From: Klebsiella quasivariicola
GTDB taxonomy: Bacteria; Pseudomonadota; Gammaproteobacteria; Enterobacterales; Enterobacteriaceae
NCBI RefSeq assembly: GCF_002269255.1
Contig: NZ_CP022823.1
Coordinates: forward strand, 2,728,001 to 2,792,000
Length of the DNA stretch: 64,000 nucleotides
Reading direction: 5' to 3'
Positions 1-9,093 of this stretch are shown here, piece after piece. The position numbers and the translations under genes are program-made. Position 1 is the stretch's first letter. Each line of letters opens with the position of its first letter. The notes beneath the pieces were generated by a model. It saw only the letters and a program-made list of their open reading frames with translations. It searched no databases and was not told the DNA's origin.

Positions 1-215
1 AAAATTAATAATAAAGGAATTATCGTACCCGGGTGGCTAAAGCGTGTGCAAAGTCACCCTCACGGGTCTCCGCTGGGCGTATAACCGACTATACTTGCCG
101 CGCACGCGCGTAATGAAGGTTATTCGATTTCGTTTTGTTTTCACTTTATGCCAGCGTCAGGGGGAGCACCGGAAATGTGTTGTTCCGGCGGGGGATTGGT
201 CGGTTTGGGGCCTGT
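1..215. other. leader region before the diguanylate cyclase
   Basis: No gene is recognised here. The short open frames in this stretch have no recognisable domain. It probably holds the promoter of the downstream diguanylate cyclase and the end of whatever precedes the window. Confidence 0.4.
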
Positions 216-1466
216 ATGTTATTCAAAGAGCTGGCTGTTTTTGATGTATTAAGTACCCCGATATGGGTAGTCCATCCTTTTAATGAAAGCGTGGTCTATG
301 CCAATCAGGCTTCCCGGACCTTGAGCGGCGAGATGTCGCTCAATGAGATGCGTAACGGTATCTATTCCACCTGCCCGGAAACACAGCTGCAGCATTATCT
401 TCGTTATCTCGACACCATGACCGAGGTATTTGAAGTCTGGACGCTACCCACCGCCAATGGATTGCAGTCGGTATATTGCAAAACCACCCTGATTGATACC
501 GAGGACTGCGGTTGCTTGCTGCTGTTTGAGGCGGTGAAGCTTCTTGCGCAAAATCAGTCTATTCATACCGGCTCTCGCCGCTACCAGCGGCGCAATAATG
601 GCTTTTTTGCCCGATTTTTTATGACCAACACCGCGCCGATGCTGTTAATCGACCCACATAAAGATGGCCGGATTGTGGATGCTAATATTGCGGCGCTGCG
701 TTTTTATCATTATTCCGATGAGGAAATGCGCAACAAACATACCTGGCAAATTAATACCCTTGGCCGGGACGTGATCCCCATTATGAATAATATTGCCAAT
801 ATGCCCGGCGGGCATAAGCCGCTTAATTTTACTCATATTCTGGCGGACGGCTCACTGCGCCATGTCCAGACCTATGCCGGGCCGGTGGTGCTGTATAATA
901 TTCGTCTGATGTTATGCATCATTCACGATATCACCGAAGAAGTGCATCTGAAAAAAGAGCTGGAATTCTCGGCCGCCCACGATCCGCTAACCGGGTTACT
1001 TAATCGCCGCGAATTTTATCGCCTGGTCGAGGCGCCCACATTTATTGCGCGGGGATTTTGTCTGCTGTTGATCGATATCGATCATTTCAAGAGCATTAAT
1101 GATATTCACGGGCATCAAAAAGGGGATGAAGTCTTACTGGTTATCTCCCGCATTCTGGAAACATCGGTCGACCGCGAAGATAAAATTTATCGCTGGGGCG
1201 GGGAGGAGTTTCTGCTCTTTTTACCCCATTCGCCGATCGCCCGCGCGCTGATACTGGCGGAGGGGATCCGCCAGGCGGTTAGCGAGTACCAGACCCTGTC
1301 GGTGACCGTCAGCATCGGCGTGGCTGAACATCATGAGGGTGAAGCGGTCGATCAGCTGTTTTCCCGCGTCGATAAAGCGCTGTATGCGGCAAAGAATGAC
1401 GGGCGCAACCGGGTGACGCGGTTACCCTTGGAAAGCGTGGCAGTGCCTGTCGGGCGATCAGAATAA
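216..1466 (+). CDS. PAS-domain diguanylate cyclase (GGDEF)
   Basis: Predicted to make cyclic di-GMP from two GTP. The N-terminal half carries PAS-like sensor sequence (roughly residues 10-110 and 130-245, the second ending LCIIHDIT). A complete GGDEF domain follows, with an intact GGEEF active loop at about residues 328-332. The position expected for the RxxD inhibitory site reads DRED, so canonical product inhibition may be absent. There is no EAL domain and no clear membrane segment, so it is probably cytosolic. I chose the ATG at 216, which follows a G-rich stretch and starts MLFKELAVF. An in-frame ATG at 135 would add 27 residues that do not resemble a domain. The signal sensed is unknown. 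Confidence 0.88.
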   Translation: MLFKELAVFDVLSTPIWVVHPFNESVVYANQASRTLSGEMSLNEMRNGIYSTCPETQLQHYLRYLDTMTEVFEVWTLPTANGLQSVYCKTTLIDTEDCGCLLLFEAVKLLAQNQSIHTGSRRYQRRNNGFFARFFMTNTAPMLLIDPHKDGRIVDANIAALRFYHYSDEEMRNKHTWQINTLGRDVIPIMNNIANMPGGHKPLNFTHILADGSLRHVQTYAGPVVLYNIRLMLCIIHDITEEVHLKKELEFSAAHDPLTGLLNRREFYRLVEAPTFIARGFCLLLIDIDHFKSINDIHGHQKGDEVLLVISRILETSVDREDKIYRWGGEEFLLFLPHSPIARALILAEGIRQAVSEYQTLSVTVSIGVAEHHEGEAVDQLFSRVDKALYAAKNDGRNRVTRLPLESVAVPVGRSE

Positions 1467-1583
1467 GGGCAGGAGTATGTTTTTCGCCTGATGCTCAGGC
1501 AGACTCGCAACTATACTAAGGGAGTCCAGCCTGCCGGTTTGGGCGGTCATCGCGTAAGCCTGGGCTAAGGTGGCAAACGACTT

Positions 1584-2525
1584 ATGGTGCGTGTTCTGGT
1601 TCTCCTGTCGGTAGTTTCTCTCTCTGCGCCGGCAATACTGGCGGCGGACGGTCACGCCATCAAACAGCGTGCTGACGCGGTATTGACGCTGATGAGCTAT
1701 ACCGTGGTCCCCGACGTAACGGCCAGCGATCTCAACATCGGTTCCGGGAGCAATGACAAACATAACCTGACCATGACCCAGTTTGGTGGCGGGGCAACGC
1801 TGAGCGATGCTTTTCCACTGTATCTCGAAGGCACCCTGGGCTACAGTCGTTACGACCCGCGCTTTGTGGTCAGCAATGGCGAACAGACGCGGAATGTGCC
1901 GACCAAATGGAACAGTCTGACCACCACCGGCGGCGTCGGCTGGGATTTTTCGCTGCACCGGGACAGCCTCGGCGGTAACCTGGTGCTGCGGCCGATTGTC
2001 AATGTGATGCTTGGCACCCTGGCCAGCGATGCGCGTATCGGTAGCTGGGCCATTGAGCGAAAGACCGACGCCGAGCTGCAATTTCTTGACGGCGGACGGT
2101 TCAACGCCTGGGGGCTGGGCGGGGCGCTGATGCTGGATTACGAACGCTTCTCCGCCACCCAGGATATTGATGCCGAACTGCGTTACTCCTATATGCATCT
2201 GCAAAGCTTCAACAGCAGCGCCGAGGTGGTGCAGGGGGAGGCCAGCGCGGAGAATCTTGGCCTGTATCTGCGCCGCCGCGCGCCAATTGCCGACTGGACG
2301 CTGCTGGGTAACCCGCTGCGTTACGTCCTGGAGGGGGCGCATACCGAATTTCTCGGCGATCAGCGAGGGGCGCTGGGCTTTACCGGTTTGACCTCGCTGG
2401 GAATTGGCCTCGAGCTGGACAGCAGTAAATACCCGGTCTTTATCACCCGCACCCGGCTGGTGGCGCGCTACATGTTCGGCAATAACACCACAGGCTACGG
2501 CGTTGGCCTGGCAATGAGTTTTTGA
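1584..2525 (+). CDS. solitary outer-membrane autotransporter-like beta-barrel protein
   Basis: This 313-residue protein opens with a signal peptide (MVRVLVLLSVVSLSAPAILA). Alternating amphipathic beta-strand sequence rich in Gly, Tyr and Asp follows, and it ends in Phe, as outer-membrane barrels do (last residues AMSF). It matches the type described as a solitary outer membrane autotransporter-like beta-barrel, a barrel without a passenger domain. It presumably sits in the outer membrane, and no substrate can be assigned. It lies 117 bp after the diguanylate cyclase on the same strand, so the two may be co-expressed. A long open frame on the opposite strand (1458-2675) is a coding shadow. Confidence 0.75.
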   Translation: MVRVLVLLSVVSLSAPAILAADGHAIKQRADAVLTLMSYTVVPDVTASDLNIGSGSNDKHNLTMTQFGGGATLSDAFPLYLEGTLGYSRYDPRFVVSNGEQTRNVPTKWNSLTTTGGVGWDFSLHRDSLGGNLVLRPIVNVMLGTLASDARIGSWAIERKTDAELQFLDGGRFNAWGLGGALMLDYERFSATQDIDAELRYSYMHLQSFNSSAEVVQGEASAENLGLYLRRRAPIADWTLLGNPLRYVLEGAHTEFLGDQRGALGFTGLTSLGIGLELDSSKYPVFITRTRLVARYMFGNNTTGYGVGLAMSF

Positions 2526-2613
2526 TGACCCAAATTCTGGTGCCAGGCAATTCACAGGCCCCCCGGGAGAGGACCTGGAGGCGTGCCAGCGTCGCAACGA
2601 TGACCGGATGGTT

Positions 2614-2634
2614 CCCTCTCCCTTTGGGAGAGGG
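2614..2634. repeat. GC-rich hairpin, dispersed intergenic repeat type
   Basis: CCCTCTCCC and GGGAGAGGG form a perfect 9-bp stem with a TTT loop in the gap between two convergent genes. A related hairpin (CCTCTCC/GGAGAGG) occurs at 8126-8143 after hpxB. This looks like a dispersed enterobacterial intergenic repeat and may end transcription from either side. Confidence 0.55.
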
Positions 2635-2646
2635 CCAGGGTGAGGG

Positions 2647-3957
2647 TCAATCCTGACACCACACCCGCTCGCCATTCACCCACGTCTCGCTGATATTGCG
2701 TTCATCTCCCAGGGTCATCAGCACGAACAGCTGCTCATAAATGTCATGGCAGCGGCCCATGCGCAGGCGCTGTAGCGGAGTGACCGCCGGGTCAATCACC
2801 ACAAAATCCGCCTCTTTGCCCGGCTGAAAATTGCCAATTTTCTCCTCCAGCCGCAGGGCGCGCGCCCCGCCAAGGGTGGCGTGATAGAAGGCCTCGCTGG
2901 CGCGCAGGCGATAGCTCTGCAGTTGTCCTACCTTGTAGGCCTCGCCCAGCGTCCGCAGCATGCTGAAGGTGGTCCCGGCTCCGACGTCGCTGCCGATGCC
3001 CATCCGCACCTGGTGCTGCCAGCAGGCGGGCAGGCGGAACAGCCCGCTGCCGAGAAACAGATTCGACGTCGGGCAGAAGGCGACTGCGGACCCGGTGTCA
3101 TGCAGGCACTGCCACTCGGCATCATCGAGATGGATCCCGTGAGCGAAGACGCTGCGTTCGCCGGTGAGCTGATAGTGATGATAGACATCCAGATAGCGCG
3201 CATGCTCAGGCCACAGCTGTTTAACCCAGGCGATCTCCTCCCGGTTTTCACTGAGATGCGTCTGCAGCCAGGTGTCGGGAAACTCGGCCCGCAGGCGCTG
3301 CACCGCCTCCAGCAACCCCGGGGTCGAGGTGGGGGCAAAGCGCGGGGTGATGGCATAGCCCAGCCTGCCGCGCTGATGCCAGCGGCGGATCAACGCCCGG
3401 GTCTGCTCGTAGCTCTCCCCGGCGGTTTCGCACAGGTAGTCGGGCACTTGGCGATCCATCATCACTTTCCCGGCGATCAGGCGCATATTGAGGCGCAGCG
3501 CTTCGCTGAATAACGCCTCCACCGATGCCGGATGCAGGGTACAAAACACCAGCGCGGTGGTGGTGCCATGGCTTATCAGCTGATTTACAAAAAACTGCGC
3601 TATCTCCTGGGCATACTCCGCATCGGCAAACTGGCTCTCCACCGGGAAGGTGTAGGTGGTGAGCCACTCCAGCAGCTGTTCGCCAAAGGCGCCGATCATC
3701 TCGGTCTGCGGATAGTGAACGTGGGCATCAACGAACCCCGGCAGCAGCAGCTTACCCCTCAGATCGACATAGCCCTTCAGGGGATGCAGAAAGGCTTCCC
3801 CCTCCTGCCATGGCAGCAGGGCGATAATTTTCCCCTCCTGCAGGAACAACAGGCCATCATCGAGATAGCGGGCCTGGGCGGCCACCTCATCCGGTGTCTC
3901 CGCCACGCCGGCGATATCAAAAAATGCACCGCGCACTGCGGTCTGGTAATCCATCAT
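2647..3957 (-). CDS. guaD: guanine deaminase
   Basis: Deaminates guanine to xanthine and releases ammonia, feeding guanine into the purine catabolic route. The 436-residue length is that of bacterial GuaD in the amidohydrolase superfamily. The metal-binding HxH motif is seen at His79/His81 (FVDAHVHYPQTE), with later conserved blocks TWLQTHLSEN (His), HGIHLDD and GIGSDVGAG (Asp). It lies 101 bp downstream of the permease gene on the same strand and may be read from that promoter or its own. Tandem ATGs occur at the start behind an AGAGAAGG ribosome site. Placement beside hpxC and hpxSAB matches the known Klebsiella purine cluster. Confidence 0.95.
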   Translation of the reverse strand: MMDYQTAVRGAFFDIAGVAETPDEVAAQARYLDDGLLFLQEGKIIALLPWQEGEAFLHPLKGYVDLRGKLLLPGFVDAHVHYPQTEMIGAFGEQLLEWLTTYTFPVESQFADAEYAQEIAQFFVNQLISHGTTTALVFCTLHPASVEALFSEALRLNMRLIAGKVMMDRQVPDYLCETAGESYEQTRALIRRWHQRGRLGYAITPRFAPTSTPGLLEAVQRLRAEFPDTWLQTHLSENREEIAWVKQLWPEHARYLDVYHHYQLTGERSVFAHGIHLDDAEWQCLHDTGSAVAFCPTSNLFLGSGLFRLPACWQHQVRMGIGSDVGAGTTFSMLRTLGEAYKVGQLQSYRLRASEAFYHATLGGARALRLEEKIGNFQPGKEADFVVIDPAVTPLQRLRMGRCHDIYEQLFVLMTLGDERNISETWVNGERVWCQD

Positions 3958-4058
3958 CGAACCTGCCTTCTCTTAACGCTCTGGGAATAGTGATAAACAG
4001 CAAGATTGGTGCCAGTTTGCAGCCTGCCGCGGCCAGACGCCGCGGCAGAAGGGGAAGG

Positions 4059-5555
4059 TTACTCTTTTTGCGCCACCGCGCCGGAGCGGAAGGCAGCTTT
4101 CGCCTGCACTTCGCGCTCGTCGCGAGCCAGCCAGCGGTAGGTGGTGGCGCCGAGGAAGACGCCGATAAACCAGCTGAAGTTCGCCACTTCATGCAGGGCC
4201 GGAATAAAGCTGATAATCAGCCCCAGGCCCACCGACGGCAGCAGGGCGGCAATCGCTTTCGGGTTAAAGCCGTTGCGGTACCAATATTTACCCTGCGGCG
4301 TATCGTCAAACAGATCGTCCACTGACACCCGGCCGCGTTTGATCAGGTAGAAGTCGGCGATCAGGATGCCAAACAGCGGGCCAATAAAGGCGCCCAGCAC
4401 GTCGAGGGTATAGTGGATCAGCTCCGGCGAGTTAAACAGGTTCCACGGCGTCAGGAGTATCGAGCCCACCGCGGCAATCATCCCGCCGGTACGGAAGCTG
4501 ATTTTCTGCGGGGCGCAGTTGGAAAAATCGAAGGCCGGCGAGACGAAGTTAGCCACGATATTAATGCCGATGGTGGCGGTGATCATGGTCAGCAGGCCGA
4601 TGGCCACCGCCAGATCGTTACCCACGCGGCTGACGGTTTCGATCGGGTCGGTGATCATTTTGCCAAACAGCGACTGGGTGCCGGAGACAATCACCACGGT
4701 AACCACCGAGAATAGCAGAAAGTTAAACGGCAGTCCCCAGCGGTTACCGCGGCGGATCTCGCCCATGCTTTTGCCGTAGCGGGAAAAGTCACCGAAGTTA
4801 AGCAGCGGCCCGGAGAAGTAGGAGACCACCAGCGCCGTGGCGGTGATCATCTGCCAGGTCTGCTCGCCGGCGCTCAGGGATTTGCTGGCGAGGGTAAAGG
4901 AGATACCGTCCAGACCAGTCTTGTATACAATCCAGCCGGCCAGCGCCAGCATCACCACATAAACCGCCGGACCGGCGATATCGATAAAGCGTTTGATGGC
5001 GTTCATGCCATGCCAGAACACCATCGCCTGCAGCAGCCACATAGTGGCGAAGCACAGCCAGCCGAGGGGCGACAGCCCGAGAAAGCTGCTGCTGGTCAGC
5101 GAGGCAAGGGAGGGCCAGAACTTGAGCAGGACCAGCATCAGGGCATTCGCCGCCAGATAGGTCTGAATGCCGTACCAGGCAAAGGCGATCAGCCCGCGGA
5201 TCACCGCCGGGATATTGGCGCCGAAAACGCCAAACGCCTGACGACAAATCACCGCGTAAGGCACCCCGGCCATCTGGCTCGGCTTCGCCACCAGGTTGGC
5301 GCACAGCTGGACAATACAGATGCCCACCAGCAGGCAGAGCAGAACCTGCCAGCTGGCCAGCCCAAGCGTAAAGAAGCTCGCCGCCACGACGTAGCCGCCC
5401 ATGCTGTGCACGTCCGACATCCAGAATGAAAAGATATTGTACCAGCTCCAGTTCTGGTCGCGGGTCGGCGCCAGATCGTCATTACATAGCCGCGGACTGT
5501 AGCTGGCGGCCGCCTCGTGAGTCTTCGTCTGCTGCGTGTGGGATGAATGTGGCAT
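4059..5555 (-). CDS. hpxC: NCS1-family allantoin/purine permease
   Basis: A polytopic inner-membrane permease of the nucleobase:cation symporter-1 family (498 residues, about 12 membrane segments), close to PucI-type allantoin permeases. The N-terminus carries the family sequence DLAPTRDQNWSWYNIFSFW, followed by YVVAASFFTLGL. Divergent transcription from hpxSAB across a 144-bp gap with palindromic operator-like sites argues for allantoin as substrate. The symbol follows the Klebsiella hpx nomenclature as I recall it. A copy of the suspected operator lies inside this gene at 4921-4930. Confidence 0.85.
   Translation of the reverse strand: MPHSSHTQQTKTHEAAASYSPRLCNDDLAPTRDQNWSWYNIFSFWMSDVHSMGGYVVAASFFTLGLASWQVLLCLLVGICIVQLCANLVAKPSQMAGVPYAVICRQAFGVFGANIPAVIRGLIAFAWYGIQTYLAANALMLVLLKFWPSLASLTSSSFLGLSPLGWLCFATMWLLQAMVFWHGMNAIKRFIDIAGPAVYVVMLALAGWIVYKTGLDGISFTLASKSLSAGEQTWQMITATALVVSYFSGPLLNFGDFSRYGKSMGEIRRGNRWGLPFNFLLFSVVTVVIVSGTQSLFGKMITDPIETVSRVGNDLAVAIGLLTMITATIGINIVANFVSPAFDFSNCAPQKISFRTGGMIAAVGSILLTPWNLFNSPELIHYTLDVLGAFIGPLFGILIADFYLIKRGRVSVDDLFDDTPQGKYWYRNGFNPKAIAALLPSVGLGLIISFIPALHEVANFSWFIGVFLGATTYRWLARDEREVQAKAAFRSGAVAQKE
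4921..4930. promoter_or_regulatory. TTGTATACAA palindrome inside hpxC
   Basis: This perfect 10-bp palindrome is identical to the one at 5635-5644 in the hpxC-hpxS gap. A GntR/FadR-type regulator could bind it as a remote or looping operator, but it may be coincidence because the bases also encode the Ile-Val-Tyr-Lys stretch of the permease. Confidence 0.35.
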
Positions 5556-5634
5556 GAAACCTGCTCCTCTGAATGAAAACCCTGTGAAATGGATTGCTGA
5601 GGCTATTGCAGGATCCAGGCCAGAATGATGAATC

Positions 5635-5666
5635 TTGTATACAAAAAATAAATTTTATGTATACGA
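5635..5666. promoter_or_regulatory. putative HpxS operators between hpxC and hpxS
   Basis: A perfect palindrome TTGTATACAA (5635-5644) and a related ATGTATACGA (5657-5666) lie 22 bp apart, centre to centre, in the divergent promoter region. The GTATAC core fits GntR-family operators. A third related site (TCGTATACAA) lies at 6427-6436, in the first codons of hpxA. HpxS, encoded next door, is the likely ligand. Confidence 0.6.
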
Positions 5667-5699
5667 TCTGCTATCGATAAGTGAAACCGGAGTGGGTTA

Positions 5700-6416
5700 A
5701 TGAATAATGAACATCGTCTCCAGGCCGCGCCAGCGCTGCAGGACAAGGACGAAAGCATTTACCAGGCGCTGATGACGGCCATCGTCGAACATCAGTTGCC
5801 GCCGGGCAGCAAACTGCCGGAAGAGGCGCTGGCGGAGGTGTTCGCCGTGAGTCGCACCGGCATCAGAAAGGTGCTGCAACGACTCGCCGCTGTGCAACTG
5901 GTCACCTTAACGCCCAAACGTGGTGCACACGTCACCAGCCCCAGCGTGGAAGAGTCCCAGGCGATCTTTCGTACCCGGGCGCTGCTTGAGGTCGCTAATC
6001 TGCCGGATGTGATCGCGCGCTGCCAGCCGCCGCATCTGGCGGCGCTGGAGAACATTATTCAGCGTGAACAGCAGGCCCATGAGGCGAACGACGGCCCGGC
6101 GGCGATCCGCCACTCCGCTGACTTTCATATTCAGCTGCAGGCTATCTCCGGCAACCCGGTGCTCGCCGAGATGGTGACCCGCCTCAGCCAGCGCTCCTCT
6201 TTAGTGATTGCCGCCTGGGGCGCTCCCTGGCGACAGGGCTGCCGTTGCGACGATCACCAGCAGCTGGTGGGTTTGCTACGGGATAAAGCCCTGCAGCCGC
6301 TCAGCGAGGCGCTGATGCACCATTTTGATCATATTGTCGCCAGCCTGTGCTTCGAGCGCGGTGGCGTCAGCCTGCCCGATTTTTCCCGGCTGTTCGCCGG
6401 CCACAAGGAGTCGTGA
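5700..6416 (+). CDS. hpxS: GntR-family (FadR type) regulator of allantoin genes
   Basis: This 238-residue regulator has an N-terminal winged helix (residues about 18-85, with LPEEALAEVFAVSRTGIRKVLQRL as its recognition region) and a C-terminal all-helical FCD effector domain containing conserved histidines (SADFHIQLQ, LMHHFDHI). It is the first gene of the hpxSAB operon and divergent from hpxC. It probably senses a purine-pathway intermediate and binds the GTATAC palindromes in the intergenic region. Its stop codon overlaps the hpxA start (TGATG), which indicates translational coupling. Confidence 0.9.
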   Translation: MNNEHRLQAAPALQDKDESIYQALMTAIVEHQLPPGSKLPEEALAEVFAVSRTGIRKVLQRLAAVQLVTLTPKRGAHVTSPSVEESQAIFRTRALLEVANLPDVIARCQPPHLAALENIIQREQQAHEANDGPAAIRHSADFHIQLQAISGNPVLAEMVTRLSQRSSLVIAAWGAPWRQGCRCDDHQQLVGLLRDKALQPLSEALMHHFDHIVASLCFERGGVSLPDFSRLFAGHKES

Positions 6417-7159
6417 TGTCTTCCGTTCGTATACAAGTGATTAACCCCAACACCAGCCTGGCGATGACCGAAACGATAGGCGCCGCCGCGCGTGTGGTCG
6501 CTGCGCCGGGCACCGAGATCCTTGCGGTCTGTCCCCGCGCCGGGGTGCCGTCAATTGAGGGCCACTTTGACGAAGCCATCGCGGCGGTCGGCGTGCTGGA
6601 GCAGATCAGGGCCGGACGCGAGCAGGGGGTGGATGGGCATGTGATCGCCTGCTTCGGCGACCCGGGGCTGCTGGCGGCGCGGGAGCTGGCCCAGGGGCCG
6701 GTGATCGGTATCGCGGAGGCGGCAATGCATATGGCGACGATGGTCGCCACCCGTTTCTCCATTGTGACCACGCTGCCGCGCACGCTGATCATCGCCCGTC
6801 ATTTGCTGCACCAGTACGGATTTCATCAACACTGCGCGGCGCTGCACGCCATTGACTTGCCGGTGCTGGCGCTGGAAGACGGCAGCGGCCTGGCGCAGGA
6901 GAAAGTGCGTGAGCGCTGCATTCGTGCGCTGAAAGAGGACGGCAGCGGGGCGATTGTCCTTGGCTGCGGCGGGATGGCGACCCTGGCGCAGGAGCTGACC
7001 CGCGAGCTGCGGGTGCCGGTGATCGATGGCGTCAGCGCGGCGGTGAAGATGGTGGAATCGCTGGTCGCGCTGGGGCTGGCGACCAGCAAGCACGGAGACT
7101 TAGCGTTTCCGGAGAAAAAAGCGTTAAGCGGACAGTTTCAGTCGTTAAATCCATTTTAA
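6416..7159 (+). CDS. hpxA: allantoin racemase
   Basis: Interconverts R- and S-allantoin so that both enantiomers enter the degradation path. It belongs to the Asp/Glu/hydantoin racemase family. The protein is 247 residues when started at the ATG overlapping the hpxS stop; an upstream in-frame ATG at 6347 lies inside hpxS and is unlikely. The two catalytic cysteines of the two-base mechanism are visible at Cys79 (IACFGDPG) and Cys184 (VLGCGGMA), the same positions reported for Klebsiella HpxA. The product is cytosolic. hpxB follows after 12 bp. Confidence 0.95.
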   Translation: MSSVRIQVINPNTSLAMTETIGAAARVVAAPGTEILAVCPRAGVPSIEGHFDEAIAAVGVLEQIRAGREQGVDGHVIACFGDPGLLAARELAQGPVIGIAEAAMHMATMVATRFSIVTTLPRTLIIARHLLHQYGFHQHCAALHAIDLPVLALEDGSGLAQEKVRERCIRALKEDGSGAIVLGCGGMATLAQELTRELRVPVIDGVSAAVKMVESLVALGLATSKHGDLAFPEKKALSGQFQSLNPF

Positions 7160-7171
7160 AAGGGGCAGGAG

Positions 7172-8104
7172 ATGGGAGAGAACCAGGAACACTATCCTCG
7201 CGATCTGCGAGGTTATGCAGGGCAGCCACCGCACGCGCGCTGGCCGGGCGGGGCGCGGATCGCGGTACAGTTCGTCCTCAACTATGAGGAAGGCGCCGAG
7301 AATCACGTCCTGCATGGCGATGCGGGGTCGGAACAGTTCCTGTCCGATATTATCGGCGCCGCCAGCTACCCGGCGCGCCATATGTCGATGGATTCACTCT
7401 ATGAGTACGGCAGCCGGGCAGGGTTCTGGCGCATCCATCGCGAGTTCAGCCAGCGCGGGCTGCCGCTGACCGTTTTCGGGGTGGCGATGGCGCTGGCGCG
7501 GCATCCGGAGATTGTGGCGGCGATCAAGGCCGCGGATTACGATGTGGTCAGCCACGGCTGGCGCTGGATCCACTATCAGCACATGGATATTGCCGAGGAG
7601 CGCGCGCATCTGCAAAAAGCGGTTCAGGTGTTAACCGACCTGTTCGGCAAACCGCCCACCGGCTGGTATACCGGCCGCGACAGCCCCAACACCCGCCAGC
7701 TGGTGGTGGAGCACGGCGGCTTTGAGTACGACAGCGATTATTACGGTGATGATTTACCTTTCTGGAGCGAAGTGGCCTGCAGCGACGGCAGCCAGCGACC
7801 GCACCTGATCGTGCCTTATACCCTCGACGCCAACGACATGCGCTTTGCCACCGCCCAGGGGTTCAACACCGCGGAGCAGTTTTATACCTATCTGAAAGAC
7901 AGTTTTGACGTGCTGTACGCCGAGGGTGAAACCGCGCCGAAGATGATGTCCGTGGGGATGCACTGCCGGCTGCTGGGGCGCCCGGGGCGTTTCCGCGCGC
8001 TGCAGCGTTTTCTTGACTATATCCAGCAGCACGACAAGGTGTGGGTCTGCACCCGGCAGCAAATTGCCGACCACTGGCGCGAGGTCCATCCGTATCGCGG
8101 GTAG
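7172..8104 (+). CDS. hpxB: allantoinase, polysaccharide-deacetylase type (PuuE-like)
   Basis: Hydrolyses S-allantoin to allantoate. This 310-residue protein is of the PuuE class in the polysaccharide deacetylase (NodB) fold, unrelated to classical AllB. Diagnostic stretches include FVLNYEEGAENHVLHGD near the start, DVVSHGWRWIHYQHM, and GWYTGRDSPNTRQL. It is the last gene of hpxSAB, 12 bp after the racemase. A GC-rich hairpin lies about 20 bp past the stop. The product, allantoate, is the substrate of HpxK, encoded 25 kb away in this window. Confidence 0.93.
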   Translation: MGENQEHYPRDLRGYAGQPPHARWPGGARIAVQFVLNYEEGAENHVLHGDAGSEQFLSDIIGAASYPARHMSMDSLYEYGSRAGFWRIHREFSQRGLPLTVFGVAMALARHPEIVAAIKAADYDVVSHGWRWIHYQHMDIAEERAHLQKAVQVLTDLFGKPPTGWYTGRDSPNTRQLVVEHGGFEYDSDYYGDDLPFWSEVACSDGSQRPHLIVPYTLDANDMRFATAQGFNTAEQFYTYLKDSFDVLYAEGETAPKMMSVGMHCRLLGRPGRFRALQRFLDYIQQHDKVWVCTRQQIADHWREVHPYRG

Positions 8105-8125
8105 CTTGCTGCCCTTTATCATGGT

Positions 8126-8143
8126 CCTCTCCGCAGGGAGAGG
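8126..8143. repeat. GC-rich hairpin after hpxB
   Basis: CCTCTCC pairs with GGAGAGG around a short loop. It resembles the hairpin at 2614-2634 and lies between two convergent genes, so it may be a dispersed intergenic repeat that helps end transcription. Confidence 0.45.
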
Positions 8144-8192
8144 GCACCGTCCGGTCAGGTCTCTCGCACCGGTTCACCGCGATGTATCGTGA

Positions 8193-8984
8193 TTACTGGA
8201 TGAGCATGGCGAGGAGCACCAGGCACAATAGCAGCACATAGATGCGTGCATACCATACATCAGATACCGCAGGGATTGCCCGGCGGCTAAACACTATCCC
8301 GGCCCAGCCGGTCAGGACGAGCAGGCCTAAAATTTTCAGGCTGATAAACCCAATAAACCCGCCCAGCGGAATGCTGTGCCAGCCAATGATGGCATAGGTC
8401 ACAGCCCCGCATAGCGCCACAGGCAGAGAAAGTGGGTTGGAAGCGCTAACGCACTCCTGCATCTCATACCCGTGTCGCCGTAGCAGGGGCACCGTCATGA
8501 CGCTGCCACCCACGCCCAGCAATGCGGCAATCATACCGATAACCATACCGCCGCCGGTGACCACTGGCAGGGACAGCCGACGCCGAGCGCTGCCCCTGAA
8601 GAAACCTTTGCGCAACAAACAATCGCTGATGGTGGCCAGCATATAGAGAATAAACAGCGCGCGAACGATCTTCTCGCTCAATATCCCCGCCAGACAGGAA
8701 CCCACCACCGCCCCGATAGCAATAAACCACAACAACGGAAACAACGTCTGTACGGCAAGCTTGCCCGCCCGCCAGTTTCGATAGCTGACCCAGCCGGCGT
8801 TAAATATCATCACCGCCGTTGAGGTGGCCACTGCGACATGCATGGCGTTGCCCGTGAGTTCCGGCTGACGGAGCATCAGGTGATAGACAAAGGGGACCAC
8901 CACAAAGCCGCCCCCGAAGCCGAACAGTACCGTGGTAATGCCGGTCGTAAAGCCTGCCAGCGCAATAATAACGATATCATTCAA
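8193..8984 (-). CDS. TauE/SafE-family sulfite/anion exporter-like permease
   Basis: An integral membrane protein of 263 residues with about 8 hydrophobic segments. The family's glycine-rich repeat is visible twice (FGFGGGFVVVPF near the N-terminus and LLGVGGSVMTVPLL in the second half). TauE/SafE proteins move sulfite, sulfonates or related organic anions across the inner membrane. The substrate here is unknown. It is divergent from an AraC-type regulator, which probably controls it. Confidence 0.85.
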   Translation of the reverse strand: MNDIVIIALAGFTTGITTVLFGFGGGFVVVPFVYHLMLRQPELTGNAMHVAVATSTAVMIFNAGWVSYRNWRAGKLAVQTLFPLLWFIAIGAVVGSCLAGILSEKIVRALFILYMLATISDCLLRKGFFRGSARRRLSLPVVTGGGMVIGMIAALLGVGGSVMTVPLLRRHGYEMQECVSASNPLSLPVALCGAVTYAIIGWHSIPLGGFIGFISLKILGLLVLTGWAGIVFSRRAIPAVSDVWYARIYVLLLCLVLLAMLIQ

Positions 8985-9093
8985 GAGAATATCCCCGCCC
9001 TGAAAATGAGCGAGCAGCTTATACCGGTCGCGTACGGCTTCCCATTTGCGTAGCGCTCAATTACCTTTGTAAATCGGTCAGAGGGGGGCAGGT

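Noticed and set aside
1458..2675. 405-residue open frame on the minus strand
   Set aside because: It is antisense to the beta-barrel gene, has no family features, and reads as Gln/Arg/His-rich shadow sequence of a GC-rich gene.
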